A stretch of 64,000 nucleotides of DNA. Source: AC-56 sp963798705 (GTDB taxonomy: Bacteria; Actinomycetota; Thermoleophilia; Solirubrobacterales; 70-9). Position 1 is the stretch's first letter. Each line of letters begins with the position of its first letter. A model generated the notes under the pieces. That model ran no database searches. It saw only the letters and a program-made list of their open reading frames with translations, and was not told the origin of the DNA. Position numbers and translations under genes: made by a program. Shown here piece by piece: positions 9,552 to 18,009 of this stretch. The stretch covers positions 868,001 to 932,000 of the forward strand of contig CAWCTW010000005.1 in NCBI GenBank assembly GCA_963798705.1, read 5' to 3'.

Positions 9552-10022
9552 TCAGCGCTGAAAGAGAGGCGCCGAGCGAGGCTCCCGGCGGCGCGGCGCC
9601 CGGACCGTGAGCACCCAGATCGCGATCGCGATCACCAGCTCGACGGCGAACCCGCCGAGGCTCCAGATGTTGTCGCTGGTCGAGTAGTGGTCGGTGGTCG
9701 TCAGGTGGTAGATGAAGTGCGGCAGCGCGCCGAGGAAGAACGCGACCACAGCCACCTGCACGAGACGCCGCTCACAGAAGAGCGCCGCACCGAGAAGCAC
9801 CAGGGCAATCGTGACGTTGGCCGCCCCGAAATCCCGAAGTAGATGCTCGTTGAAGGGCGGCAGCGCCGAGACCCAATGCCGCCCGGCGCCCGGGAAGTTG
9901 TCGTAGAAGCCCCGCGGCGAGATGAGCGACCAGGCGGCGATCACGCCCGACGGTATAGCCAGCAGGACGAGTCCCGTCCGGATCAGGCCCCGGGACCCGA
10001 GCTCTCCGCGGGCTCGCGGCAT
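9552..10022 (-). CDS. Small integral membrane protein, unknown function
   Basis: 156 residues with about four transmembrane segments: near residues 11-33, 60-80, 85-105 and 120-143. The loop SPRGFYDNFPGAGRHWVSALPPFNEHLLRDFGAAN and the motif HFIYHLTTTDHYST are probably family marks, but I do not recognise a named domain. Its ATG overlaps the glutamine synthetase stop by one base (TGATG), so translation is probably coupled and it is the second gene of that operon. A metabolite channel or sensor role would be guesswork. Confidence 0.7.
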   Translation of the reverse strand: MPRARGELGSRGLIRTGLVLLAIPSGVIAAWSLISPRGFYDNFPGAGRHWVSALPPFNEHLLRDFGAANVTIALVLLGAALFCERRLVQVAVVAFFLGALPHFIYHLTTTDHYSTSDNIWSLGGFAVELVIAIAIWVLTVRAPRRREPRSAPLFQR

Positions 10023-11386
10023 CACAGAACCGGAAGGAACCTGTCGACCTCCCAGGGCGTCACCTGGACCCGGTAGTCGGCCCACTCCTGACGCTTGATC
10101 TCAATGAAGCGGTTGAACGTGTGCTCACCCAGGACGCGGAGCACCAGCTCGGAGTGCGCCGCGATGTCGATGGCCTCGCCCAGGGTCTCGGGCAGCTCCT
10201 CGATGCCGCGCTTCTCGCGCTCCTCGGGAGTCAGGTGGTAGAGGTTCTGCTCCATCGGCTCGGGCAGCTCATATCCCTTCTCGATGCCCTCGAGGCCGGC
10301 GTGGAGCATCCCCGCGAAGCACAGATAGGGATTGCACGCAGGGTCCGGGCAGCGCAGCTCGGCGCGGGTCGCCTGCTCCTTGCCCGGGTGGTATAGCGGC
10401 ACGCGGATCAGCGCCGAGCGGTTGCGGCGCGACCACGAAAGGTAGGTGGGCGCCTCGTATCCCGGCACGAGCCGCTTGTAGGAGTTCACCCACTGGGCGA
10501 AGAGCGGCGCGATCTCGCGCGCGTGCTTCAGCTGGCCGGCGATGAACGCCTTGGCGGTCGGCGACAGGTAGTACTGGTCGTCGGCGTCGAAGAAGGCGTT
10601 CCTCCCGTCGCGTGTGAGCGATTGGTGGACGTGCATCCCCGAGCCGTTTTCGGCGAAGAGCGGCTTCGGCATGAAGGTCGCGTGCCAGCCGTACTTCATC
10701 GCGTACTCCTTGACGACGATCCGGTACGTCATGCAGTCGTCCGACATCGCGAGCGCGTCCTTGTAGCGCATGTCGACCTCGTGCTGGGACGGCCCGACCT
10801 CATGGTGGGCGTACTCGACGTGGATGCCGAGTTGCTCGAGCGCGAGGATCGTCTCCCGCCGGACGTCCGAGCCGGCGTCCAGGGTCGTGAGGTCGAAGTA
10901 GCCGCCCTCGTCCAGGATCTCCGGCGGACCGTCCCCCGGCTTCGCGGAGCGAAAGTAGAAGTACTCGAGCTCGGGGCCGATGTTGTAGGTGTCGAAGCCC
11001 ATGTCGGATGCCCGTTTGAGAGCGCGACGCAGGATCCAGCGCGGATCGCCCTCGTACGGGTCTCCGCCGGGAACGCGGATGTCGCAGAACATCCTGCCTG
11101 TCGCCTTCTCGGCGGGCCGCCAAGGCAGGATCGCGAACGTGGACGGATCCGGCATCGCGATCATGTCCGATTCCTCGATCGGGTTGAACCCGGTGATCGA
11201 CGAGCCGTCGAACCCCATGCCGCCCTCGAAGGCATCCTCGAGCTCGGCCGCGTTGATCGAGAAGCTCTTCAGCTGGCCCAGAACGTCGGTGAACCAGAGG
11301 CGGATGAAGCGAACGTCGCGGTCCTTCACGAGCTTCATCACATCGTCGGGACTGTCGGTTCGCACGGCGGCGGGCGTGTCTGGCAT
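10022..11386 (-). CDS. glnA: Glutamine synthetase, type I
   Basis: 454-residue glutamate-ammonia ligase. It forms glutamine from glutamate, ammonia and ATP in the cytoplasm as a dodecamer. Motifs in order: DVLGQLKSFSI, FDGSSITGFNPIEESDM, EYFYF metal site, HHEVGPSQHEVDM, NGSGMHVHQSL, RNRSALIRVP and NPYLCFAGMLHAGLEGI. ATG 11386 follows CCGGAGGACGAG; longer in-frame starts add only low-complexity residues. The length and the NLYHLT in place of the adenylylated NLYDLP of enterobacterial enzymes suggest a GSI-alpha-like, non-adenylylated form. It is coupled to a downstream membrane protein. Confidence 0.92.
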   Translation of the reverse strand: MPDTPAAVRTDSPDDVMKLVKDRDVRFIRLWFTDVLGQLKSFSINAAELEDAFEGGMGFDGSSITGFNPIEESDMIAMPDPSTFAILPWRPAEKATGRMFCDIRVPGGDPYEGDPRWILRRALKRASDMGFDTYNIGPELEYFYFRSAKPGDGPPEILDEGGYFDLTTLDAGSDVRRETILALEQLGIHVEYAHHEVGPSQHEVDMRYKDALAMSDDCMTYRIVVKEYAMKYGWHATFMPKPLFAENGSGMHVHQSLTRDGRNAFFDADDQYYLSPTAKAFIAGQLKHAREIAPLFAQWVNSYKRLVPGYEAPTYLSWSRRNRSALIRVPLYHPGKEQATRAELRCPDPACNPYLCFAGMLHAGLEGIEKGYELPEPMEQNLYHLTPEEREKRGIEELPETLGEAIDIAAHSELVLRVLGEHTFNRFIEIKRQEWADYRVQVTPWEVDRFLPVL

Positions 11387-11693
11387 CTCGTCCTCCGGTC
11401 GGTCGCGTCGGCGTTTGCGGGCTGGGGGCCCAGATGTTCTGGGTGAGGGGGCGCCGGCCCCTGAAAGCTGGCTGGCGCCGTCGCTGATGGAGGGCAGAAC
11501 CATACCGGCGGCACGCCGGAGTGAACCGGGGCGTGGCCCGCCACGTATCCACGGTGAGGGTGTTGCCATTTGGCCGGCGCTGCGGTATAACTTACGTCAG
11601 GTAAGGAACTAGCTAAAAGTAAAGTAAAGGCGGGGTCAACCAGGGATAAAACCGGGGCGGTGCCACCCCCGATAAGACAGCGAGTAGCCACAT
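11387..11693. other. Intergenic region between glnA and the AhpD-like gene
   Basis: A 307-nt divergent spacer. It carries a plus-strand promoter and inverted repeat (11563-11605, listed separately) followed by an A-rich leader (AGCTAAAAGTAAAGTAAAGG). The glnA promoter must lie in the GC-rich part near 11387-11560; I cannot pick out a convincing core there. No small gene is apparent. Confidence 0.5.
11563..11605 (+). promoter_or_regulatory. Sigma70-type promoter with overlapping inverted repeat
   Basis: TTGCCA at 11563-11568, a 17-nt spacer, then TATAAC at 11586-11591. Starting on the last base of the -10 is the perfect 5-5-5 inverted repeat CTTAC-GTCAG-GTAAG (11591-11605), placed where a bound repressor would block transcription start. 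It points to the AhpD-like gene at 11694, leaving a leader of roughly 95 nt. Confidence 0.6.
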
Positions 11694-12260
11694 ATGACCG
11701 TGAAGACCGACATCAGCCGCTTCGACATCCACGACGAGTTGACCGCTCCGGAGGAGACGGCGCGCCTGCTTCGGGGCATGTCGGACGCGGGCGGCTCGGT
11801 TTCGAAGTTCGTGGGGGTGCTGGCGGGCTCCCCGGCGGCGATGAGGGCGTTCGCCCGCATGCGGCACGAGCTGCGCGGTGGCGAGCTGCCCCCGCTCACG
11901 CGCGAGCGGATCGCGCTCGCCGTCGCCGAGCAAAGGGGCGACACCTACTCGGTGGCCCAGCACGCCCGCACCGCCCGTGCAGCCGGGTTGGGACTCGACG
12001 AGATCTCTCGGGCGCGCAGCTGGAGCTCGAACGACCCCCGTGAAGCCGCGCTGCTCTCCTTCCTCAAGGCCCTCTTCGACGCCAGCGGTCGCCCCGCCCA
12101 CCACCTCCTCGAGGAGGCTCGCGAGGCCGAATGGGGCGACGAGGAGCTTCTCGAGGCGGTGGCGCATCTGGCCATGAACGAGTTCCAGAGCCTGATGTCC
12201 AACGCCGCCGCCCTTCCGCAGGATCAGACCGATCCCGGGATCCTTCCCACCGCCGCGTAG
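11694..12260 (+). CDS. Carboxymuconolactone decarboxylase/AhpD-fold protein lacking CxxC
   Basis: 188 residues with the AhpD-like helical fold. The core ERIALAVAEQRGDTYSVAQHARTARAAG aligns with the family pattern E-x3-LAV-x5-CxYC-x3-H, but both cysteines are replaced (D and S in DTYS). The acid and histidine remain. A peroxidase-linked disulfide reductase role is therefore unlikely; a cofactor-independent decarboxylase/lactonase-like or non-enzymatic role is possible. It has its own strong promoter with an operator-like repeat. Confidence 0.75.
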   Translation: MTVKTDISRFDIHDELTAPEETARLLRGMSDAGGSVSKFVGVLAGSPAAMRAFARMRHELRGGELPPLTRERIALAVAEQRGDTYSVAQHARTARAAGLGLDEISRARSWSSNDPREAALLSFLKALFDASGRPAHHLLEEAREAEWGDEELLEAVAHLAMNEFQSLMSNAAALPQDQTDPGILPTAA

Positions 12261-12273
12261 CCGCTACCGCCTA

Positions 12274-13032
12274 TTACTCGATCGGGGCGGCGCGGATGTC
12301 GTCGGTGTAGGTGAGGTGAAGCTTTCTGGCCGTGCGCTTGGTCAGGTCCCAGCGCACGCCCCTCGTATAGGGGCCGCGATCGATGACTTGCGTAGTGACG
12401 TAGCGGTGCCCGTACTTCAGGGTGACCTTCGTGCCGCACGGCAGATGGCGATGGGCAACGCCGAGGGTGCGGCGCCTCAGCTTCTTGCCGCAGGCGGTCC
12501 TCTGGTGCCAAAAACCGGGGCCGTACCAAGTGGCGGTGCTCTTGGCCATGGTCTTGACGAGCTTCTTGCGCGTGCGCTTCCGGACGACGCCGCTCCGCTT
12601 CAAATGGTGGCGTCGCTGGAACGCCCGCACCTTGCCCTGGGTCGAGTCGTCGAACTCCTTGTCGAGGGAGACACCGTAGGAGTCGGCCTTCATGATCCAG
12701 TGGAGCGTCTTGACGTCTGTGCCGCAGTCGCCAAGGCTCAGTGCGCGCGATCCAAAGCCGGCGCGCATGCACGACTCCTTCTCTTCGCTCGTCCCGGTCC
12801 CACCGGATCCGGCGTGGGCGCTCGCCGCCGCGGCGATCATCCCGACGATCGCCAGCCCCACCGCCCACAGGGCGATGCGATCCGGCCGCCGGATGATCGG
12901 CGACTGGGAGCCTGCGGTGCCCGTTCGGAACGAGCGCCGGCGCTGGGCCTCCGCCCGTCCGTCCTCCGCAGGGTGCTCCTCGCGGCGGCGATATTCGGTT
13001 TCGCCCCCGCGCGGGGGCATGCCCTCGTACAT
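12274..13032 (-). CDS. RlpA-like double-psi beta-barrel protein with peptidoglycan-binding domain
   Basis: 252 residues: an Arg-rich cytoplasmic tail, one membrane/signal segment (~54-76, ALWAVGLAIVGMIAAAASA), a PG_binding_1-like domain (~95-155, LGDCGTDVKTLHWIM through VRAFQRRHHL) and a C-terminal RlpA/DPBB domain (~165-245) with ATWYGPGFWHQRTACG, LPCGTKVTL and VIDRGPYTRGVRWDLT. The Asp in VIDRGP is the family's catalytic-type residue. It probably acts on or binds peptidoglycan at the cell surface, like actinobacterial Rpf/RlpA proteins. The upstream c-di-AMP riboswitch supports a wall role. ATG 13020 is an alternative start. Confidence 0.88.
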   Translation of the reverse strand: MYEGMPPRGGETEYRRREEHPAEDGRAEAQRRRSFRTGTAGSQSPIIRRPDRIALWAVGLAIVGMIAAAASAHAGSGGTGTSEEKESCMRAGFGSRALSLGDCGTDVKTLHWIMKADSYGVSLDKEFDDSTQGKVRAFQRRHHLKRSGVVRKRTRKKLVKTMAKSTATWYGPGFWHQRTACGKKLRRRTLGVAHRHLPCGTKVTLKYGHRYVTTQVIDRGPYTRGVRWDLTKRTARKLHLTYTDDIRAAPIE

Positions 13033-13041
13033 GTGCTCTTT

Positions 13042-13180
13042 CGTCGCTTACGGGGTTAGCTGACGGGCTCGCGCCGAAAGAGATGGCGCTACGCGGCAAG
13101 GAGCTGCGATTCGCCCCAGAAACTGGGTCCCCCGATCCCCGCGATATGTGGCGGGGACTCAGCCGGAAGGTCGCGGCATC
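13042..13180 (-). promoter_or_regulatory. Cyclic-di-AMP riboswitch (ydaO/yuaA class)
   Basis: On the minus strand the leader of the RlpA-like gene contains the class hallmarks in order: GGGGGACCCA (13124-13133), TGGGGCGAATC just after it, a variable hairpin, then GAGCCCGTCAGCTAACCCCG ending at about 13051. These are near-identical to the c-di-AMP riboswitch consensus. The class is normally an OFF switch controlling wall-hydrolase/RlpA and transport genes. The aptamer ends about 10 nt before the start codon region. The 5' boundary is approximate. Confidence 0.9.
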
Positions 13181-13342
13181 CTAACAAAGCATCAGACGTC
13201 AATGTGCGTTAGATGAGCGTCCGTTAATCCGGGTTCTTGGCTTCGGACCAGGGTTCCGCCCGGCGCTCCACCCCGGCGCGGGCGGTTACGTCGCCTTCGG
13301 GTGCCCCGAGCCGCTCGGTTGAGCTCGTTCTATGCTGCGGCC

Positions 13343-14167
13343 GTGTCCGCGGCCCTCGTAACCGGTGCCGGCCGAGGCCTCGGTCTCGAGATAGCCCGAG
13401 CCCTGGTGGCGCGGGGACTGACGGCTCACTTGACCGACGTCGACGAAGGGTCGGCGGCGGCCGCGGCCGAGCAGGTGGGGGCGCCGGCGTTTTCCTCGAA
13501 GCTCGACGTTCGCGATCGCGACGCCTGCCGGGCGGCGGCTGCGATGACGATCGAGCGGGCGGGGGCGCTCGACGTCTGGGTGAACAACGCCGGTGTCCTC
13601 GTCACCGGACATGTCTGGGATCACGACCCCGAGACGTGCCGGCTGCTGTTCGAGGTGAACGCCCTCGGCACCATCAACGGCACGCTGGCCGCCCTCGAGC
13701 CGATGCGCCAGGCCCGCCGGGGACACGTGATCAACATCGTCTCGCTCGCCGGGCTGGGCGCGCCGCCTGGCGAGGCGCTGTACGGCGCGACCAAGCACGC
13801 CGCGATCGCGTTCAGCCTGGGCACCTTCGCCGACCTGCGACGAGAGGGATTCGACGACATCTACATCTCGTGCGTCTGCCCGGACGGGATCTGGACGCCG
13901 ATGATCGCCGACAAGCTCGACGACCCCGACGCCGCCCCATCATTCTCCGGCCGGCTCCTTCGCGCCGAGGCGGTCGCCCCCAAGGTCGCGGAACTGCTGG
14001 ATCGACCGCGGCCGGTGCTCACGATCCCGCGCTGGCGGGGGGCGCTCGTGCGCCTCCTCGATGCCTTTCCGGGCGCCGCGACCCGCATGATTCCGATGTT
14101 CATGGCCGACGCCCGCCGGCGCCAGCGCCGCTGGAAGAAACGGATCGAGGCCGGCCGGGAGCCCTAG
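13343..14167 (+). CDS. Short-chain dehydrogenase/reductase
   Basis: 274 residues from GTG 13343, chosen because it begins directly with the first strand VSAALVTGAGRGLGLEIA. TGAGRGLG is the NAD(P)-binding motif, VNNAGVL the NNAG motif, and IVSLAGLG...YGATK holds the catalytic Ser, Tyr and Lys. The C-terminal extension (GAATRMIPMFMADARRRQRRWKK) is basic. Substrate unknown. It stands alone, divergent from the riboswitch/RlpA unit. Confidence 0.85.
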   Translation: MSAALVTGAGRGLGLEIARALVARGLTAHLTDVDEGSAAAAAEQVGAPAFSSKLDVRDRDACRAAAAMTIERAGALDVWVNNAGVLVTGHVWDHDPETCRLLFEVNALGTINGTLAALEPMRQARRGHVINIVSLAGLGAPPGEALYGATKHAAIAFSLGTFADLRREGFDDIYISCVCPDGIWTPMIADKLDDPDAAPSFSGRLLRAEAVAPKVAELLDRPRPVLTIPRWRGALVRLLDAFPGAATRMIPMFMADARRRQRRWKKRIEAGREP

Positions 14168-14210
14168 ATCGTGCCCCTCGGCGAGTGCAGGTCGACGCCG
14201 TCGGCCTGGC

Positions 14211-15890
14211 TCAGCGGTGGCTGGCCTGCAGCCGGTCGGCCGCGAGGAGGCTGTGCACGAGCTGGATTGCGATCGACCCCTCCCCGACCGCTGAGGCAAC
14301 CCGCTTGACCGATCCATGTCGCACGTCGCCCGCCGCGAGCACGCCGGGCATGCTCGTCTCGAGCAGCGCCGGAGAGCGCTCCAGCGGCCATCGGTCGTCA
14401 TCCGCAAGATCGGGTCCGGTCAGCAGAAACCCCTGCCCGTCCCTGGATATCTCCTCCGGCATCCAGTCGGTCCGAGGCCGAGCTCCGATCAGCACGAACA
14501 GGCCATCGGCGTCGACCGTCTCCTCCTCTCCGGTGGCATCGCTGCGAAGCTCCAGGTGCTCGAGGCGCCCGTCGCCTCCACCCCCGACAACCCTGGTGCG
14601 CAGGCGGACCTCGACGTTGGGCGCTGCCTCCAATTCGTGCGTCAGGTAGTGGGACATCCCCGCTTCGAGCGAGTCAGCGCGCGCGACGAGCGTCACCCGG
14701 CGGGCGTAGTCCGCCAGGTGAAGCGCCGCCTGACCGGCCGAGTTGGCGCCGCCGACGATGTAGGCGTCCTTGCCGGCCATCGCAGGAGCCTCCGAGGCCG
14801 GGCCGCCATAGAAGACCCCGGCTCCGGACAGGGCCTCGAGCGCCGGCACGCCCAATCGGCGGTAGGCCGCGCCCACGGCGAGGACCACCGCTCGGGCCCC
14901 GACGCGCCGGCCGTCGGTCAGGGTCACCTCCAGCCGATCCCGCGTACGACTGAGGTCGGTCACCTCGTGCATGAAGGTGAATTTCGCTCCGAACAGCCAG
15001 GCCTGCTCGTACGCCTGCTGGGCGAGCCGGCGCCCGCTGACGCCCCGCGGGAATCCCAGGTAGTTGCGGATGAGCGAGCTCGACGTCGCCTGACCGCCGA
15101 TGCCGCCCTCGTCCACCACCAGGGTGTCCAGGCCTTCGGAGGCGCTGTAGACGGCGGCTGAGAGACCGGCCGGCCCGCAGCCGACGATGACCACGTCGAA
15201 CGCGTCCCCCTCGTGGTCGATCAATGCACCCGTGGAGTCCGCGACCTCCCGGTCGGTCGGGTCGTTGAGCACCGTGCCGTCGGGGAGGATCACGCATGGG
15301 AGCTGTGTCCCGCGACCAAGATCGGCGAGCACGCTCTGGCCCTCGGTCGAATCGCTCAGGTAGAAGGCGTGCGGAATCGCGCAGCGCTGCAGAGCGTCTC
15401 TCAGCTCATGCGCTCTCCCCGCCCAGCTCTCACCCACGATGCGGACCGTGTGCGGCGCGGTTCGCCGCGCCTCCGCCCAGTCGAGCAAGAAGCTCGAGAT
15501 CGAATGGTGAAACAGCTCGTCGGGCGTGACCGCGGGCCTCAGCACGAAGTGGTCGATACGCCCGAGCGCCATCAGGTCGAAGATCGCCTTGGCCGCCGGC
15601 AACCGACCCCAGTCCCCCCAATCGAGCAGGAGCCCGCGTCGGGCGTGTGGATGGAGCTCACGCGCATGCTCGAGCAGGTCCGCGCCGGCCGGCTCGGACA
15701 GCGACCGTCCCGCCAGTATCAGGGCGACCTCCTCACCGGCCTCCGCCAACCGAGTGAGGATCTCCAGCGCCCGTTCGGCTGACGGCGTGCAGATGATCCG
15801 GTAGCTGCCGTCGTAGCGTCCCAGGAGCTCCCGCTCGACGTCCTTCAGCCCGGGATCGGCATCGGCGGCTACAAGCGCGGGGGCGGGCAT
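14211..15890 (-). CDS. Fused receiver-like/thioredoxin-reductase-like flavoprotein
   Basis: 559 residues from ATG 15890 (GTGAGG ribosome site). N-terminal ~135 residues resemble a response-regulator receiver (ALVAADADPGLKDVERELLGRY). About 140-240 resemble a glutaredoxin-like module (VRIVGESWAGRAHELRDALQRCAIPHAFYL). From ~250 there is a thioredoxin-reductase flavoprotein: FDVVIVGCGPAGLSAAVYSASEG, then GAYRRLGVP-like and VGGANSAGQAALHL for NADPH. The reductase CATC is missing; the equivalent stretch is VFYGGPASEAP. It therefore cannot be a normal thioredoxin reductase. The role may be sensing or transferring electrons to another acceptor. Confidence 0.85.
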   Translation of the reverse strand: MPAPALVAADADPGLKDVERELLGRYDGSYRIICTPSAERALEILTRLAEAGEEVALILAGRSLSEPAGADLLEHARELHPHARRGLLLDWGDWGRLPAAKAIFDLMALGRIDHFVLRPAVTPDELFHHSISSFLLDWAEARRTAPHTVRIVGESWAGRAHELRDALQRCAIPHAFYLSDSTEGQSVLADLGRGTQLPCVILPDGTVLNDPTDREVADSTGALIDHEGDAFDVVIVGCGPAGLSAAVYSASEGLDTLVVDEGGIGGQATSSSLIRNYLGFPRGVSGRRLAQQAYEQAWLFGAKFTFMHEVTDLSRTRDRLEVTLTDGRRVGARAVVLAVGAAYRRLGVPALEALSGAGVFYGGPASEAPAMAGKDAYIVGGANSAGQAALHLADYARRVTLVARADSLEAGMSHYLTHELEAAPNVEVRLRTRVVGGGGDGRLEHLELRSDATGEEETVDADGLFVLIGARPRTDWMPEEISRDGQGFLLTGPDLADDDRWPLERSPALLETSMPGVLAAGDVRHGSVKRVASAVGEGSIAIQLVHSLLAADRLQASHR

Positions 15891-16014
15891 CGGGGCCTCA
15901 CACTCTAAGGCGCCGGCCGGAACGGCCGACAAGGCCGAGCTCGACGTCCTCCCCAACCGATCCGAGCTCGATCGTCTCAGGCTGCGGGCCGAAGCCGCGC
16001 CACCAGTCCCCTAA

Positions 16015-16566
16015 TCAGAGGATTGCGAGCTGGCGATTGCACAGAGCTGTGTCGGGGGCGCCGCCAGCCGCGCTCGCGCGCTCCAGGTCGAGCAGCGCCT
16101 GCTTTCGCCGCAGCCCGCCTCCATAGCCGGTGAGCGAGCCGTCGGCGCCGATCACCCGGTGACAGGGAACGATGATCGCGATCGGATTGCGTCCGTTGGC
16201 GCCGCCGACCACCCGGGCGCGCCGGTAGGGCTCGACATCGGAGCGGTAGCTGGACTCGTCGATCCGCGCCGCCAGCTCGGCGTAGCTGGTGGTCGTCCCG
16301 TACGGAATCTCGAGCAGTTCCCGCCAGACGGCCTGCTGCAGCTGCGTGCCGCACAGGTCCAGTTGCAGCTCGAAGGCCGTGCGCTCGCCGGCGAAGTAGG
16401 CCTCGAGCTGGTCGGTTACCTCGCGCATCGGTCGCTTCGCGGCCTCGGGGGGCGGGCTCATCCTGCCCGGGAAGCTCAGGTTGGTCAGCCCCTTCGGCCC
16501 GGCGACGAGCGTCAGGGGTCCGATGGGGCTCTCATAGATGGTCCAGTGCAGTCGCGCCTCGCTCAT
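16015..16566 (-). CDS. ogt: Methylated-DNA--protein-cysteine methyltransferase
   Basis: 183-residue suicide DNA-repair protein that moves alkyl groups from O6-alkylguanine to its own cysteine. The active site IVPCHRVIGADGSLTGYGGGL is intact, with the helix-turn-helix region VWRELLEIPYGTTTSYAELAARI before it. The N-terminal domain is the short Ogt type, with no AdaA module. The insertion SSYRSDVEPYRRA before ARVVGGANGRNP is slightly longer than usual. It is transcribed alone on the minus strand. Confidence 0.93.
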   Translation of the reverse strand: MSEARLHWTIYESPIGPLTLVAGPKGLTNLSFPGRMSPPPEAAKRPMREVTDQLEAYFAGERTAFELQLDLCGTQLQQAVWRELLEIPYGTTTSYAELAARIDESSYRSDVEPYRRARVVGGANGRNPIAIIVPCHRVIGADGSLTGYGGGLRRKQALLDLERASAAGGAPDTALCNRQLAIL

Positions 16567-16818
16567 GCCGCACTCCTCGGTCTCGGGCTGTCACGCAGGG
16601 AACGGCCCACGGGCCCGAATCGTGAGATCGGGATCGAAGATCGAAGAGACCGGGTTGTGCGACGGCCTCAGCGACAAGCAGTGCCACGGCTGACGTTCGA
16701 GCTTGGTCGACCGCGGCTGCCCCCGCTGAGCGTGTCCGTCACCACCTAGCGCGCGCCGACGCTGCCTCCCGCGGAAGCTTGAGCCCAGCCGCATCAAGCT
16801 GTCGACCTGGAACGACGA

Positions 16819-17091
16819 TCAGGACTCGTACTCGCCGACGGTCTCCGCCTTTACCGGCGGGCCCTGAAGTCCCGCCTCCTGAAAGATCGCCGGCGTCTCG
16901 GGATCCGAGGTGAAGCGCTCCCAACCCTCCACGTCCCAGTCGAAGACGACCCAGGCCCGGTCGGCGTCATCTGGATCGCGGAAAACCTGAGAGCCCCTGG
17001 ATCCGTGCTCGTTTCTCTTCTCGGCCCCCTTGGTCGAGAAGGTCTTGAGAAACTGATCGAGATCCGCGATCTTGGCGGTGGCCAGGATCAT
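16819..17091 (-). CDS. Small conserved protein, ABM/ferredoxin-like alpha-beta fold
   Basis: 90 residues. The pattern MILATAKIADLDQFLKTFSTKGAEKRNEHGSRG then VFRDPDDADRAWVVFDWDVEGWERFTSDPETPAIFQEAG looks like a dimeric alpha+beta barrel of the antibiotic-biosynthesis-monooxygenase type, and related proteins are common in soil actinobacteria as hypotheticals. A GGAGGAGAC ribosome site precedes the ATG. No substrate or partner is evident. Confidence 0.65.
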   Translation of the reverse strand: MILATAKIADLDQFLKTFSTKGAEKRNEHGSRGSQVFRDPDDADRAWVVFDWDVEGWERFTSDPETPAIFQEAGLQGPPVKAETVGEYES

Positions 17092-17310
17092 GTCTCCTCC
17101 TCTCCGTGCGCTTTACGGGAGCATATCGCTGAGGGTGTCGGCCCTATCGGCCTCCGCTTCGCGCGGAGGCTGTCGCATAACGGGTCTCGGGCGCGAGGAC
17201 GACCTCGTAACCGCGCGCCGGCAGGGAGGCGATCGGGTTCGGCGAAGGTGAGGCGGGCCAGCCTGTTTGACGAAAGCGTGACGAGTCCCTAGCGAAAGGT
17301 CCGTCCCATA

Positions 17311-17338
17311 GGAAAGCCCCGCCGAAGCGGGGCTTTCC
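17311..17338 (-). terminator. Hairpin terminator after RNase P RNA
   Basis: Perfect 12-bp stem (GGAAAGCCCCGC with its complement) closing a 4-nt loop that reads TTCG on the minus strand, directly downstream of the rnpB 3' end. The following U tract is weak, but stem and UUCG-type loop are very stable. Confidence 0.8.
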
Positions 17339-17340
17339 CT

Positions 17341-17710
17341 TAGCAGGCCTGTAAGCCGGATTCTGTCTCGTGCAGTCATCTGTCTCACGGGGCCGCGACC
17401 CCGTGGGTCCCGTTGCCGGGATCCTGCGGCCCACCTGGACCTCGCCGAGCCGGGTCGAAGGTCCTGTTTGGCCTTGCACCGGACGGGGTTTGCCCTGACG
17501 CGCCCCGTCACCGAGGCGCCGGTGCGCTCTTACCGCACCATTTCACCTTTGCCTGTACGCGGCTCACGTGTGGCCGCGTCATCGGCCGTGTCGTTTCTGC
17601 GGCACTTTCCCGCGGCTTTCGCCGGGTCGGGATTACCGACCGTCCTTGCCCTGTGGTGTCCGGACTTTCCTCGAGGAATCACCCCCGCGACTGCATGGCC
17701 TGCGCTAGCC
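17341..17710 (-). ncRNA. rnpB: RNase P RNA, bacterial type A
   Basis: Catalytic RNA that trims tRNA 5' leaders. On the minus strand the 5' part has GAGGAAAGTCCGGAC and the 3' part has ACAGAATCCGGCTTACAGG, the two most conserved RNase P blocks, with GGTGAAATGGTGCGGTAAGAG in between. The ends pair (GCAGGCC with GGCCTGC) as helix P1, which sets the boundaries within a few bases. A terminator hairpin follows immediately. Open frames predicted across this region are spurious. Confidence 0.95.
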
Positions 17711-17784
17711 AGTGTAAGGGGCACGAATGGGGACGTCGAGCGCGGCGTTCGCGGTGCAAACGTGGTCCCGCGAGCCGATTCGCG

Positions 17785-18009
17785 TCAGCTGAGCGAGGAG
17801 CTGCAGGATGGACAGCCGCGGTCATGCCGCATCTCGTCGCCGCAGACCGGACACTGCGCACAACCGTCGCTGACGAGGCTCTGCCAGGTCGCGAGGATCG
17901 CGTCCTCGAGCGTCGGCCCCTGTGGCTCGAAGAGCCGCTGGGTCGGAGCCTCCGGCCTCTCGGCCTCGGGCCGGCGAGTCTCCGGATCGCGTGTGGCCAC
18001 CGCCGACAT
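17785..18009 (-). CDS. Small zinc-ribbon protein coupled to lexA
   Basis: 74 residues. The C-terminus carries CPVCGDEMRHDRGCPSC, a likely four-cysteine zinc ribbon, after an acidic Pro/Glu-rich N-terminus. Its ATG overlaps the lexA stop by one base (TGATG), so it is translated with lexA and is probably SOS-controlled. Function is unknown; such ribbons commonly bind nucleic acid or partner proteins. Confidence 0.6.
   Translation of the reverse strand: MSAVATRDPETRRPEAERPEAPTQRLFEPQGPTLEDAILATWQSLVSDGCAQCPVCGDEMRHDRGCPSCSSSLS

Noticed and set aside
17341..17861. Several open frames across the RNase P region
   Set aside because: They coincide with conserved structural RNA and have no protein-like pattern.
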